DNA from: Bradyrhizobium sp. WSM471 | GTDB lineage: Bacteria; Pseudomonadota; Alphaproteobacteria; Rhizobiales; Xanthobacteraceae | Direction: 5' to 3' | Assembly (NCBI RefSeq): GCF_000244915.1 | Contig: NZ_CM001442.1 | Coordinates: forward strand, 4,402,001-4,466,000 | DNA length: 64,000 nt | Shown here: positions 52,340-61,216 of the stretch, in pieces | How the letters are laid out: every line of letters starts with the position of its first letter | Position numbering within the stretch: the stretch's first letter is position 1 | Notes under the pieces: model-generated | Told to the model about the DNA's origin: nothing | Database searches by the model: none | The model's input: only the letters and a program-made list of their open reading frames with translations | Made by a program: the position numbers and the translations under genes

Positions 52340-53977
52340 TCAGGCCTCGAAATTGCCGGCGCGGAAATCCATCGCGAAGGCCGGCGACGCCTTCCACTTG
52401 ATCGACTTCGGCTTGGCCGTGAAGGTCGCGTTCTGGTGCAGCACCGTATAGGCCGGGTCTTCGCGCTCGGCGATCTCCAGCATGCGGCGGAACGCCGTCT
52501 TGCGGGCGGCCCGGTCGATCGAGGTTTCCAGGAACTCCGACAGCGTGTTCAGCTCGGCATTGGTCCACTCGCCGATCTGCTGCTGCTGGCCGTTGGGGCC
52601 ATGCTGGGCAACCAGCGACGACACGGGATCGTTGAAGGCGGCCGAGTTCGACCAGTCGCGCACCGCGCGGGTCGGCGCGCGTTCCATGATCTGGGACCAG
52701 TTTTCCTTGGTTTCGATCTGGACGTTAAGGCCGACCGACTTCCACATCTCGATCAGAACCTGCGCGGTCGCGACCTGGTTGGTGTAGTAATTGTTGAGCA
52801 GGCGATAGGGAATGGGATCGCCCTTGTAGTTGGCCTGCTTCAGCAGGTCCTGCGCCAGCTTGGGATCGTAGGCCGGCACGTTCCAGTCGGCATTGAACAT
52901 GTCGCCGTAGAACTCCCACTGCAGGCCCTTCGGGACGCGGGTGCGCCCGGCCCACAGGCTGTCGACGATCGCCTGGCGGTCGATCGCGTGGGTGAAGGCG
53001 CGCCTTACAAGCGGATTGGCGAGTTGGGCGTGGTTCTTGTCGAATACGGTCAGACGATGATTGAGGATGGTGCCGCCCTGCACTTCAAAGGCCGCGTTCT
53101 TCTCGATGCCCGCGATCTGGTCCGGCGGGATGTCGCAGGCGAACTGATACTCGCCCGAGAGCAGCCCGTTGATGCGGCTCGCGACCTCGGGCACTTCGAG
53201 GAAGCGGATGCGCTTGAGCGGTGGACGGCCGCCCCAATATTCGTCGTGGGCTTCCAGCGTCAGCGACACGTCGGGCTTGAGTTCGACGACCTTGTAGGGA
53301 CCGGTGGTAACAGGCTTGCGCGCCCAGTCGAGATAGCTCGCGGATTCAGCCCAGGCGCGGCGGTTCGCGATATCTGAGCCGTAGCGCGACAGCCGACCCT
53401 CGATCGTGACGTCGGGCGTCGCGTTGTAGAAGCGCACCGTGTACTTGTCGACGGCATCGACGCGCACGAGGTCCGGCCAGATCCGGCGCGCGACCGCGGG
53501 CACGTCCGGCGGCAGCTCCTTGCCCGGCCGCGGCGTCGGGATCTTCTCAAAAGCCTGGATGGTGCTGCGGCTCTTGGCCTCGCTCTCACCGAACATGCGC
53601 TCGCGGCTGAACGTGAAGACGACGTCCTCGGACGTCAGTTCGTCGCCATTGTGGAATTTGACGCCCTGGCGCAGCTTCACCTCGACAGTCTGGTCGTCGA
53701 TACGGCGCCACTCGGTGGCAAGCCCCGGCACGGCCTCCAGGCTGCCGCGCCAGTTCTTGGAGATCAGGCCTTCCCAGATCGAGGAGAAGAACACGCGCTC
53801 GCCGACATTGGACTGCTCGCGCAGCACGTCGAGCACGTTCGAATTCGTCACCTTCTGCACGGCAATCGTCACCGAAGGACGGTTGTCGGCCTGCGCGATG
53901 GCAAAACGCGGCAGCAGCAGCGTGCTTGCGGCAGCGCCGCCGGATTTCAGGATGGTGCGACGGGTAAGCTTGCTCAT
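52340..53977 (-). CDS. Peptide-type ABC transporter substrate-binding protein
   Basis: This 545-aa periplasmic receptor (SBP family 5) has a Tat signal (SKLTRRTILKSGGAA ... AIAQA). The ligand-binding body is recognised by VEVKLRQGVKFHNGDELTSEDVVFTF and GPYKVVELKPDVSLTLEAHDEYWGG, and by LVRRAFTHAIDRQAIVDSLW. It delivers peptides or other bulky solutes to the DppBC-type channel. Gene order isomerase, receptor, D, F, B, C suggests one transcript from about 54.8 kb. Confidence 0.94.
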   Translation of the reverse strand: MSKLTRRTILKSGGAAASTLLLPRFAIAQADNRPSVTIAVQKVTNSNVLDVLREQSNVGERVFFSSIWEGLISKNWRGSLEAVPGLATEWRRIDDQTVEVKLRQGVKFHNGDELTSEDVVFTFSRERMFGESEAKSRSTIQAFEKIPTPRPGKELPPDVPAVARRIWPDLVRVDAVDKYTVRFYNATPDVTIEGRLSRYGSDIANRRAWAESASYLDWARKPVTTGPYKVVELKPDVSLTLEAHDEYWGGRPPLKRIRFLEVPEVASRINGLLSGEYQFACDIPPDQIAGIEKNAAFEVQGGTILNHRLTVFDKNHAQLANPLVRRAFTHAIDRQAIVDSLWAGRTRVPKGLQWEFYGDMFNADWNVPAYDPKLAQDLLKQANYKGDPIPYRLLNNYYTNQVATAQVLIEMWKSVGLNVQIETKENWSQIMERAPTRAVRDWSNSAAFNDPVSSLVAQHGPNGQQQQIGEWTNAELNTLSEFLETSIDRAARKTAFRRMLEIAEREDPAYTVLHQNATFTAKPKSIKWKASPAFAMDFRAGNFEA

Positions 53978-54006
53978 GACGGGAACCCCTGCCCTGGATG
54001 ATGCGG

Positions 54007-54822
54007 TTATTCGGCGAGACCAAGCGCGGCGAGATGGGCTGCGCCGGCGCGGACGTCGTCGTGATTGCGAAGTTCGAGGATCAGCCGGGGGTTGGAATTC
54101 AGCCGGCCCAGCGCGCGGAACACTGCGACCCACGGGATATTGCCTTCGCCCGGGGCCCAGTGCCGGTCGGCAAAGCCATCGGTGTCCTGCAGGTGGACGT
54201 GCGTCAGCATGTCGCCGGCGGTTTCGACGTAGTAATCGACCGGCGGCGCGCCGGTGGAGATGTGTGCGTAGTTGGCGTGACCAGTGTCGAGGGAGACGCG
54301 CACCTTGCTGCTTTCGAGCGCCTTGGCGAGACGCACGCGATCGCGCGGATCCTTGTCCTCGATGTTCTCGATGACGATCTCGCAGCCGATGGTTTCGGCG
54401 CGCACGATCACCTCGGCCAGTGTCGCCTTGACGCGTTCGACGAGATTGCCGCGATTATCCGGATAGAGGTCGAGGTTGTTGTGGTCCCAGGTCGTGAACG
54501 GCGAATGGATCACCATCTGCGTCGCGCCGAGAAACTCGGCGGCTTCGAGGCCCTGAAGCAGGCGTTTCGTCACGACTTGGCGGATCATCGGGTCGTGGCT
54601 CCCGATCGCGAAGCCCCAGAACGGTCCGTGGATGCCGAGCCGGCCGGTGTGACCTGAGAGCATCTGCTTGATTTCGCTAGCAGCACTTCGCCAGTCGCCG
54701 TCGAGCAGATCCGCGCGAAAGAAATCCTGAATCTCGAGATCGCGCTGCCGTTCCAGGAGCCAGTCGCGGTGCGCGGGGATCGATTTGATGGACAACGCGG
54801 CGCCCAGTACCGGCTTTGACAT
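54007..54822 (-). CDS. Sugar phosphate isomerase/epimerase-like TIM-barrel protein
   Basis: At 271 aa it belongs to the xylose isomerase-like (AP endonuclease 2) TIM-barrel family. Metal-binding positions are visible in MVIHSPFTTWDHNN, CEIVIENIEDKD (Glu), VSLDTGHANYAH (Asp-His) and HVHLQDTDGFADRHWAPGEG (His). Substrates in the family are sugars and sugar derivatives. As the first gene of the transporter operon it may process the imported compound. ATG 54822 follows aggag. Confidence 0.87.
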   Translation of the reverse strand: MSKPVLGAALSIKSIPAHRDWLLERQRDLEIQDFFRADLLDGDWRSAASEIKQMLSGHTGRLGIHGPFWGFAIGSHDPMIRQVVTKRLLQGLEAAEFLGATQMVIHSPFTTWDHNNLDLYPDNRGNLVERVKATLAEVIVRAETIGCEIVIENIEDKDPRDRVRLAKALESSKVRVSLDTGHANYAHISTGAPPVDYYVETAGDMLTHVHLQDTDGFADRHWAPGEGNIPWVAVFRALGRLNSNPRLILELRNHDDVRAGAAHLAALGLAE

Positions 54823-55287
54823 GGCTTGCTCCTTTGACCGTCAGCGATCACGGGAGCAGCGCTAGACCAGTTCAATGACAGGCCGGTGAAATGCAGGTTC
54901 CGCAGCGATGAGGAGGTGTGGACATCCCCGCGGTCGCGTGCATCGAATTCAGGCACAGCGAGTGCGGCGCGTGCAGACGCATGCATCCGCGCGCGGATCA
55001 AGCGCGTTCGAGTCCGTAGTGATCCGGAATGGAATCCTATTTCGATGTCGCGTACATCGCGGGACATCGATCGGCGGCCTTCCAAGGGCATCACCCTCTG
55101 ATCGCGCACCACGGGGTTGGGGGACCACATGGGGCGGGGGGATCAAAGGCTGGGGCAAGGTTACGAGGTCCGGACTCCTAGGCACTCCGGACCTCGGGAC
55201 TTTCTAGATTGAACGTGATTTCGCGCCGCCGGCTTGATCAGCCGTGCGGCGCGAAGTCGTTTTAGCGTCGTTATGCCGACACGGGCG
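54823..55287. other. Intergenic region with two strong hairpins
   Basis: No gene is convincing. It must contain the promoter of the isomerase-transporter operon. At 55164-55196, cgaggtccgga and tccggacctcg form an 11-bp perfect stem with an 11-base loop. At 55220-55256, ttcgcgccgc and gcggcgcgaa pair, with an inner ggct/agcc stem, and a gttt-tag follows on the plus strand. These lie just beyond the end of the DUF1236 gene. Confidence 0.65.
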
Positions 55288-56556
55288 CTAGCGCGTCTGC
55301 GGCTCGATCGTCACCGTGCAGTCGCCCTGCCCTTGCGTCGCGACCACGATGTTGCCCGCGGGAGCACCGAGGGCGATTGGCGCGGACGAGCCGCCGCCGG
55401 GCATCTGGACAGTCACGCTCAGGGAATCGCTTCGCGCGGTCGAGCCTACGGTCGAGGGTTCTGCCTGGGCCACATTGCCCGACGCGTCACGCCGCATAAT
55501 CTGGCAGTTCACATTGCTGCCCCCGGCGGCCGCCATGCTCGACGAAGTGCCGCCGCTCATTTGGGCGCGGGCTCGCGATGGATCGCGAGGCACCTGGCTC
55601 ACGATGCGGTGCGTCCGCGGCTCCACAATGACAACGTCGTCACCGGTCGTGAAGTATTCATAGTCTCGATATTCGGGCTCGATCGAGACGATCTCGGGCG
55701 GAAGCCTGTGGAGGCGCACGCGCGAGGGAATGGTCTCGCCGACACGGATCGAGATGTTCAGATTGCGCTCCGGCTCCGCCAGGTGAGCACGGCTCACCGT
55801 TTCGGAGATCCGCACCTGCTTCTCGGACGAGACCTGCGTCTGCTGATTGGTTTGCGTGTTGGTCTGGGTCGTCTGGTTGGCTTGATTGGTCTGCGTGCCC
55901 GAATTGACAGGCGCGGTCTGCGCATTGTTGGTCGGGGCCGTCCGGTTCGTGTCGGTCGCGGTGGCCGGCCGGTTGTGCTGTTGGGCGGACGGCTGCTGCT
56001 CAGCCGCGTTGCGCGGCGGCTGGGTCTGGTTGCGCTCGTTCTGGTTGGCCGCAGCTCCCGTGCGCTCGTTCTGCTGGCCAGACGTACCGGATTTGGACTT
56101 CTCGGACTCCGCCGTTGATTTCTGCGGCGCGGACTTGTCCTGCTTCGTCTCGGCGCTACTCTTGCTGTCGCGTCCCGGTTTCGTGCTCTCCGCCTCACGG
56201 CTGCGATCGCGCGAAGGCTCGCGGGAGGGCTCGCGGGAGTCTTGGGCCTGATCCTTCGACTTCGGCTGGTTGCGCTCTGCAGAACCGGCCGGCTGGCGCT
56301 TATCGTCACTCGCCTCCTGCTTGGCAGCGCCGCCCTTCTCCTCGCGGCCAGCGCCCTGCAATCGCTCCTGGGCGCCCTGCGCGCGCTCTTGAACACGTTC
56401 CTGGGCGCCGCCGCCGCGCTGCGGCGCAGCGCCTTTCGCCGGCTCCTCGGTCCGTCTCGGCTCGTCCCTCCGCTCACCGGGCGCCTGGGCGTAGGCGATG
56501 CCCGAAGCAAGCATCAGTCCGATAGCTGCGGTCGATAACATCAAGTGCTTGCGCAT
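55288..56556 (-). CDS. DUF1236-domain periplasmic protein with long low-complexity region
   Basis: At 422 aa this has a Sec signal (MRKHLMLSTAAIGLMLASG ... AYAQA), about 220 residues of low complexity rich in Gln, Asn, Thr, Ser, Glu and Arg (DSREPSREPSRDRSRE; TNQANQTTQTNTQTNQQTQ), then a conserved region SIRVGETIPSRVRLHRLPPEI and EYFTTGDDVVIVEPRTHRIVS, which is the DUF1236 pattern common in Bradyrhizobium. The C-terminal tail is Gly/Ser-rich with a pair of cysteines. Function unknown; envelope-associated by its signal. Confidence 0.85.
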   Translation of the reverse strand: MRKHLMLSTAAIGLMLASGIAYAQAPGERRDEPRRTEEPAKGAAPQRGGGAQERVQERAQGAQERLQGAGREEKGGAAKQEASDDKRQPAGSAERNQPKSKDQAQDSREPSREPSRDRSREAESTKPGRDSKSSAETKQDKSAPQKSTAESEKSKSGTSGQQNERTGAAANQNERNQTQPPRNAAEQQPSAQQHNRPATATDTNRTAPTNNAQTAPVNSGTQTNQANQTTQTNTQTNQQTQVSSEKQVRISETVSRAHLAEPERNLNISIRVGETIPSRVRLHRLPPEIVSIEPEYRDYEYFTTGDDVVIVEPRTHRIVSQVPRDPSRARAQMSGGTSSSMAAAGGSNVNCQIMRRDASGNVAQAEPSTVGSTARSDSLSVTVQMPGGGSSAPIALGAPAGNIVVATQGQGDCTVTIEPQTR

Positions 56557-56648
56557 GGTCCCTCTCCTCGGAAATTCGCAACAACAGACGCGAACGTTCT
56601 GTGGGTGCGAAGGTTCCTGATCAGGAACGAGGGACGATCACGCGGGTC

Positions 56649-57053
56649 TCACATCTCGGGCGGGTCTCGCATCGGGTCCTTCAGCGTGAGCCGCGCCGTG
56701 AATGTCACGCTGGTCTTGCCAACCAGCGCCATGCCTTCAACCTCGGCGCCGTCGGCGGAGTAGTCGCCCGAAAAGCCGCAGGTCACTTCCCTGCCGCCGA
56801 ACGCGAGTGGCTTGCCGACGGCCTCAGTGTGCTGATTGACGGTCATGTCGCCGCGCCATTTGCCGTTCCGGAAGGTGTAGCTGCCGGTGTAGTAGAAATA
56901 GCTGTCGCCGCCCATGATGCGGCCGTCGCAGAGCACGACGACGCCTTTGGCCTGGCCACGCTTGCCGTCGCGCATCTCAATCTCAAAGATGTAGAGGCCG
57001 TTGAGGACCTTCTGTGGGTTGCCGCCCTGCTCGGGCCCATCGCCGGCCGACAT
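56649..57053 (-). CDS. GrlR-like regulatory protein
   Basis: This 134-aa protein matches GrlR, a small beta-barrel negative regulator first known from type III secretion: LNGLYIFEIEMRDGKRGQAKG, VVVLCDGRIMGGDSYFYYTGSY and VTCGFSGDYSADGAEVEGMALVG. In GrlR, an exposed E-D-E-D loop binds its partner; here that loop is not obvious. No secretion genes are nearby, so its partner is unknown. Start ATG 57053, 14 bp from the nadE stop. Confidence 0.7.
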   Translation of the reverse strand: MSAGDGPEQGGNPQKVLNGLYIFEIEMRDGKRGQAKGVVVLCDGRIMGGDSYFYYTGSYTFRNGKWRGDMTVNQHTEAVGKPLAFGGREVTCGFSGDYSADGAEVEGMALVGKTSVTFTARLTLKDPMRDPPEM

Positions 57054-57067
57054 CGCTCATCTCCCGT

Positions 57068-59101
57068 TCAAACCGGCACATTCCGCTCGAGATCTTCAAG
57101 CCACGCCGCTGCGCTCGAATCCGACGGCGCGCGCCAGTCGCCGCGCGGCGACAACGAGCCGCCGGCCGAAACCTTGGGTCCGTTCGGCATCGCCGAGCGC
57201 TTGAACTGGCTGAAAGCGAAGAAGCGGCGCAGGAACACCTCCAGCCAGCGGCGGATCTCCTTGAGATCGTATGCCTTGCGCTTATCGGTCGGAAATGCCG
57301 GCGGCCATTCGCCCTCGGCGACGTCCTTCCAGGCCCGCAGCGCCATGAAGGCGATCTTAGACGGCCGCATGCCGAACCGCAGTGTGTAGAACAGGTTGAA
57401 ATCCTGGAGCTCGTAGGGACCGACGGAAGCTTCCGTGCTCTGCGGCTTCTCGCCCGGCTCGACCGGAACCAGCTCCGGCGAGATTTCGGCAACCAGGATC
57501 AGACCAAGCGTCCGGTTGACGTCGTCGCCGAACTGCTTCGAGGCAATCACCCAGCGGATCAGATGCTGGATCAGCGTCTTCGGGACCCCGGCGTTGACGT
57601 TGTAGTGCGCCATCTGGTCGCCGACGCCATAGGTGCACCAACCCAGCGCGAGCTCGGAGAGATCGCCGGTGCCGATCACGATGCCGCCTTGATGGTTGGC
57701 GAGCCGAAACAGATAGTCGGTGCGCAGGCCCGCCTGCACGTTCTCGAAGGTGACGTCGTAGACCTTCTCGCCCTTGCCGAAGGGATGGCCGATGTCCTTG
57801 AGCATCTGCGTCGCCGTGGTGCGAATGTCGAGCTCCTGCCAACTCGTGTGCAACGCCTTCATCAGCGCCAGCGCATTGGCCTTGCTCTCGCTGCCGGTCG
57901 CGAAGCCCGGCATGGTGTAGGCGAGAATGTTCTCACGCGGCAGGCCGAGCAAATCGACCGCCTTGGCGGCGACGATCAAAGCGTGGGTGGAATCGAGCCC
58001 GCCCGAGACGCCGATGACGACGCGCCTGGTGCCGGTCGCGCGCATGCGCTGGACGAGGCCCGCGACCTGAATGTTGTAGGCCTCATAACAGTCCTGCTCG
58101 AGCAGGCTCTCGTCGCTCGGCACGAACGGAAAGCGCTCGACCTTGCGCAGGAAGCCGATATCGGCCGTCGGCGGGTTCAGGGCAAAAGCCACCTTGCGGA
58201 AGAAGGCTTCGCGCTGGCGACGATTGTCATCGAACGTGCCCATCGCGGCGCGCTCCTGCCTGAGCAGATCCAGATCTATATCAGCCAGTGTGATCTGGCC
58301 GCCCTGGCGGAACCGCTCGCCCTCGGCCAATAGCACGCCGTTCTCGTAGATCGAGGTCTGGCCGTCCCAGGCAAGATCGGTGGTCGATTCCCCTGCCCCG
58401 GCTGCTGAATAGACGTAGGCCGCGAGGCAGCGCGCCGAAGTCGATTGGCACAACAGCGCGCGCGAGCGGGCTCGGCCGATCGTGATCGGGCTGCCCGAGA
58501 GATTGATCAGCACGCTCGCGCCCGCAAGCGCGAGCTCGGAGGCCGGCGTGACCGGGATCCACATGTCCTCGCAGATCTCGACGCCGACGGTCAGGCCCGG
58601 TACGTCCTCGGCCGCGAACAGGAGGTCGACGCCGAAAGGGGCATGCAGCCCGCCAAAGGCGACCATCTCTCCGACGATGCCGGCGCCGGAGGCGAAATGC
58701 CGTCCTTCGTAGAATTCGCGATAGGTCGGCAGGTAGCTCTTGGGCACGACGCCGAGGACTTTGCCGCGATGGATGATGACCGCGCAGTTGTAGATGCGAT
58801 TGCCGAAGCGCAGCGGCGCGCCGACGATCAGGACGGTCATCAGCGCCGAGGATGCCTCGACGATGGCCACGAGCCCGCGCTCGACCGCATCGAGCAGCGG
58901 GTCCTGCTTCACGAGATCTTCGATCGCATAGCCGGACAGGCAGAGCTCGGGAAACACGGCAACCGCCGCCGACTGCGCGTGGCAGTCCTTCGCCGCCGCC
59001 AGAACCGCAGTCGCGTTGGCCGTGGGATCGGCCACATGAGAAGTGGTAACGCAGGCTGCCACGCGCGCAAATCCGTGGGCATAGATCGAGTGGAAACTCA
59101 T
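57068..59101 (-). CDS. nadE: Glutamine-dependent NAD+ synthetase
   Basis: This 677-aa enzyme converts nicotinate adenine dinucleotide to NAD+. The N-terminal nitrilase-type glutaminase domain has Glu (FPELCLSGYAIED), Lys (VPKSYLPTYREFYEGR) and Cys (GVEICEDMW). The C-terminal synthetase domain shows the P-loop VIGVSGGLDSTHAL and GDLSELALGWCTYG. Length fits the long bacterial type, such as that of mycobacteria. ATG 59101 starts MSFHSIYAHGFARVA. It is near a nicotinamidase gene (60330), consistent with NAD salvage. Confidence 0.96.
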   Translation of the reverse strand: MSFHSIYAHGFARVAACVTTSHVADPTANATAVLAAAKDCHAQSAAVAVFPELCLSGYAIEDLVKQDPLLDAVERGLVAIVEASSALMTVLIVGAPLRFGNRIYNCAVIIHRGKVLGVVPKSYLPTYREFYEGRHFASGAGIVGEMVAFGGLHAPFGVDLLFAAEDVPGLTVGVEICEDMWIPVTPASELALAGASVLINLSGSPITIGRARSRALLCQSTSARCLAAYVYSAAGAGESTTDLAWDGQTSIYENGVLLAEGERFRQGGQITLADIDLDLLRQERAAMGTFDDNRRQREAFFRKVAFALNPPTADIGFLRKVERFPFVPSDESLLEQDCYEAYNIQVAGLVQRMRATGTRRVVIGVSGGLDSTHALIVAAKAVDLLGLPRENILAYTMPGFATGSESKANALALMKALHTSWQELDIRTTATQMLKDIGHPFGKGEKVYDVTFENVQAGLRTDYLFRLANHQGGIVIGTGDLSELALGWCTYGVGDQMAHYNVNAGVPKTLIQHLIRWVIASKQFGDDVNRTLGLILVAEISPELVPVEPGEKPQSTEASVGPYELQDFNLFYTLRFGMRPSKIAFMALRAWKDVAEGEWPPAFPTDKRKAYDLKEIRRWLEVFLRRFFAFSQFKRSAMPNGPKVSAGGSLSPRGDWRAPSDSSAAAWLEDLERNVPV

Positions 59102-59242
59102 CGAGCACAGTCCCTTTGTCTCGTCGCGACCGGCCTCCGCCAGTTCTGGACTCCATTTAACCCATCGACATGGCCCCGTGCAGGCCATTCGACGGCATGC
59201 ATAACGGATTTGCAGCTTCGCTGCCCGGCCCTTGGGGTCGTC

Positions 59243-60313
59243 TCAGGCTCTGCGCACCAGCATGCCGGGCAGATCGTCGCGCAGCCACTCGGCGATCCGG
59301 GGCCAGGCATGGGTGTGGGTCCGCGCGCCCATGAACAGGCCAAGATGGTTGCTAGGCTGGGAGGCCGCCGCAATGAAGGCCGGTGGTGTGCCGAGCAAGC
59401 CGGCGGTGGCGAGCGCCTGCGCAGCCGGCACGACGTCGTCATCGAGCCCGGCCAGCAGGAAGACCGGCGCCTTGACGTCCTTCAGATCAATCACGCGGCC
59501 GAGGGCCATGAATTCGCCGCGCGCGATCCGGTTCTCCCGGAAAATCCAATTGACGATCTCGAGATAATAGGTGCCGGGCAGATTAAGAGGCTCGGCGTTC
59601 CAGCGCTCGAAGCGTGCCAGCAACGCCGCGCCTTCCTTCCCGGAGAGGTCGCTTTGCAGCGCCGTCACGATGTCGTCGCGGCTCGGCGCCTTCGACCAGA
59701 CCTGCAGCATCTCTTCGCCGCTGACATTGCCGCCGCCGCGCGCGACGAGCTGGTCATAGACCATCTCCGGCGCGTTGCGGGCGAGCTGCGACAGCCTGGA
59801 GTCGATCGAGAGGTCGACAGGCGCGCCTGCCAGCACCAGCCGCCGCACCTTGGCGGGAAAGCGCGCCGCATAGAGCAGCGACAGCCAGCCACCCTGGCAC
59901 AGGCCGACGAGATCGACCGGCGCGCCGATCTCGTCGCGCATGTCGGGTGCGGCCGAGCGCCAGTCGGTAAGATAGACCCGGTCGATGCCGCCATTTTGCA
60001 GAGACTGCACCACGCTGTGGCCGGGGGCGAAGTCGGCGATCAGGGCCCGATGCAGCGCATAGGGCGCGCAGACCAGTGCCGGCTGACCGGCCCCCGTGCG
60101 CGCGCAATTGCGCAGGCGCATGGTCGCAAGCTCCAGCGCGACGGAGTTGGGCGTGGTCCACGGCAGGCTGCTGTCGGCCTGCTCCGGCGGACCGCGCTCG
60201 AGCCATCCGAAGCAGGCGTCCATGGCCAGCCGAGCCGCAGCGAACGGCCACAGCAGCGGGTCATCCGGGACCGGGCTCGGTGCGCGCAGCTGTTTACCGG
60301 TCTTCTCCGCCAT
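59243..60313 (-). CDS. PhaC-like alpha/beta hydrolase
   Basis: At 356 aa this is shorter than a typical PHA synthase but has its hallmarks: DRVYLTDWRSA, a nucleophile-elbow with Cys (LVGLCQGGWLSLLYA), a catalytic Asp region (AGLDDDVVPAAQ) and a His (QPSNHLGLFMG). PHA synthases link hydroxyacyl-CoA into storage polyester; a related thioesterase or depolymerase activity is possible. ATG 60313 was chosen; the frame continues upstream but overlaps pncA. The start lies 17 bp from the nicotinamidase stop on the same strand. Confidence 0.75.
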   Translation of the reverse strand: MAEKTGKQLRAPSPVPDDPLLWPFAAARLAMDACFGWLERGPPEQADSSLPWTTPNSVALELATMRLRNCARTGAGQPALVCAPYALHRALIADFAPGHSVVQSLQNGGIDRVYLTDWRSAAPDMRDEIGAPVDLVGLCQGGWLSLLYAARFPAKVRRLVLAGAPVDLSIDSRLSQLARNAPEMVYDQLVARGGGNVSGEEMLQVWSKAPSRDDIVTALQSDLSGKEGAALLARFERWNAEPLNLPGTYYLEIVNWIFRENRIARGEFMALGRVIDLKDVKAPVFLLAGLDDDVVPAAQALATAGLLGTPPAFIAAASQPSNHLGLFMGARTHTHAWPRIAEWLRDDLPGMLVRRA

Positions 60314-60329
60314 GGCTATTTTACGGTCC

Positions 60330-60968
60330 TCACAGGAAGGCCTCGAAGCTGACGAGCGAAATACCGCGCTTCCGAAAACTCTGATGGGTCGCGGCCACCG
60401 AGCCGTCGAGATCGATGCCGCGGCAGGCGTCCTCGATAACGGCGACCTCGAACCCCGCCTTGCGAGCATCCTCCGCCGAAAAGCGGACGCAGTAGTCGAA
60501 CGCGAGGCCGGCGACGAAGACGGTGTTCAACTCGCGTTCGCGCAAATATCCGAGCAGGCCGGTCGGCGTTTTCTTATCGTTCTCGAACAGCGCCGAATAG
60601 GAATCGATGCCGCGCCGAAACCCTTTCCGCACCACCAGGCTTGCGCGGGTGGTGTCGAGATCGCGATGAAATTCAGCGCCCGCCGTGCCCTGCACGCAAT
60701 GGCTCGGCCACAGCACCTGGGCGCCGTAGTCGAGCGCGATGGTCTGGAACGGCTGTTTGCCCGCATGGTTCGAGGCAAAGGAGACATGATCGCGGGGATG
60801 CCAGTCCTGGGTCAGCACCACATTGGCGAATTTTTGGGCGATCCGATTGATGGCGGGGACGACCTTCTCGCCGCCCGGCACCGCGAGCGCCCCGCCCGTG
60901 CAAAAATCGTTCTGCACGTCGATGACCAGCAGCACGTCGCGGTCGGAAATCTTCATCGCATGGTCCAT
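60330..60968 (-). CDS. pncA: Nicotinamidase
   Basis: The enzyme hydrolyses nicotinamide to nicotinate. Motifs: Asp in LVIDVQNDFCTGGALAVPGG, metal ligands in DWHPRDHVSFASNH, and the catalytic Cys in GLAFDYCVRFSAEDA. Length is 212 aa from ATG 60968, or 208 aa from the ATG at 60956; neither ribosome site is decisive. Together with nadE it supports recycling of nicotinamide into NAD+. Confidence 0.95.
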   Translation of the reverse strand: MDHAMKISDRDVLLVIDVQNDFCTGGALAVPGGEKVVPAINRIAQKFANVVLTQDWHPRDHVSFASNHAGKQPFQTIALDYGAQVLWPSHCVQGTAGAEFHRDLDTTRASLVVRKGFRRGIDSYSALFENDKKTPTGLLGYLRERELNTVFVAGLAFDYCVRFSAEDARKAGFEVAVIEDACRGIDLDGSVAATHQSFRKRGISLVSFEAFL

Positions 60969-61216
60969 TCCAGGCCATCCCGCGCGACCGGCGCCGAAGG
61001 CACGTCTCCAGTGTCGATCTTCCCGCGCTGCTTCGCAACCACCCGCAGGTGCGGCCATCTGCGCGAATGCACCCCGTCGGCCCCGGGATGCAACGGTTTG
61101 GGCTGATGCGTGTTGACTAGATCCCGCCGGGGGCGGATTCTGAAAGCCGTTCGCATTTTGCGATCGGATAGAGCGGAGGAAGCGGTTCCCGCAGCCCGAA
61201 AGGCCGCGGCAGCCAT

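Noticed and set aside
54886..55101. Small open frames between the isomerase and DUF1236 genes
   Set aside because: Frames exist on both strands with Arg/Ser-rich translations, no ribosome site and no recognisable motif.
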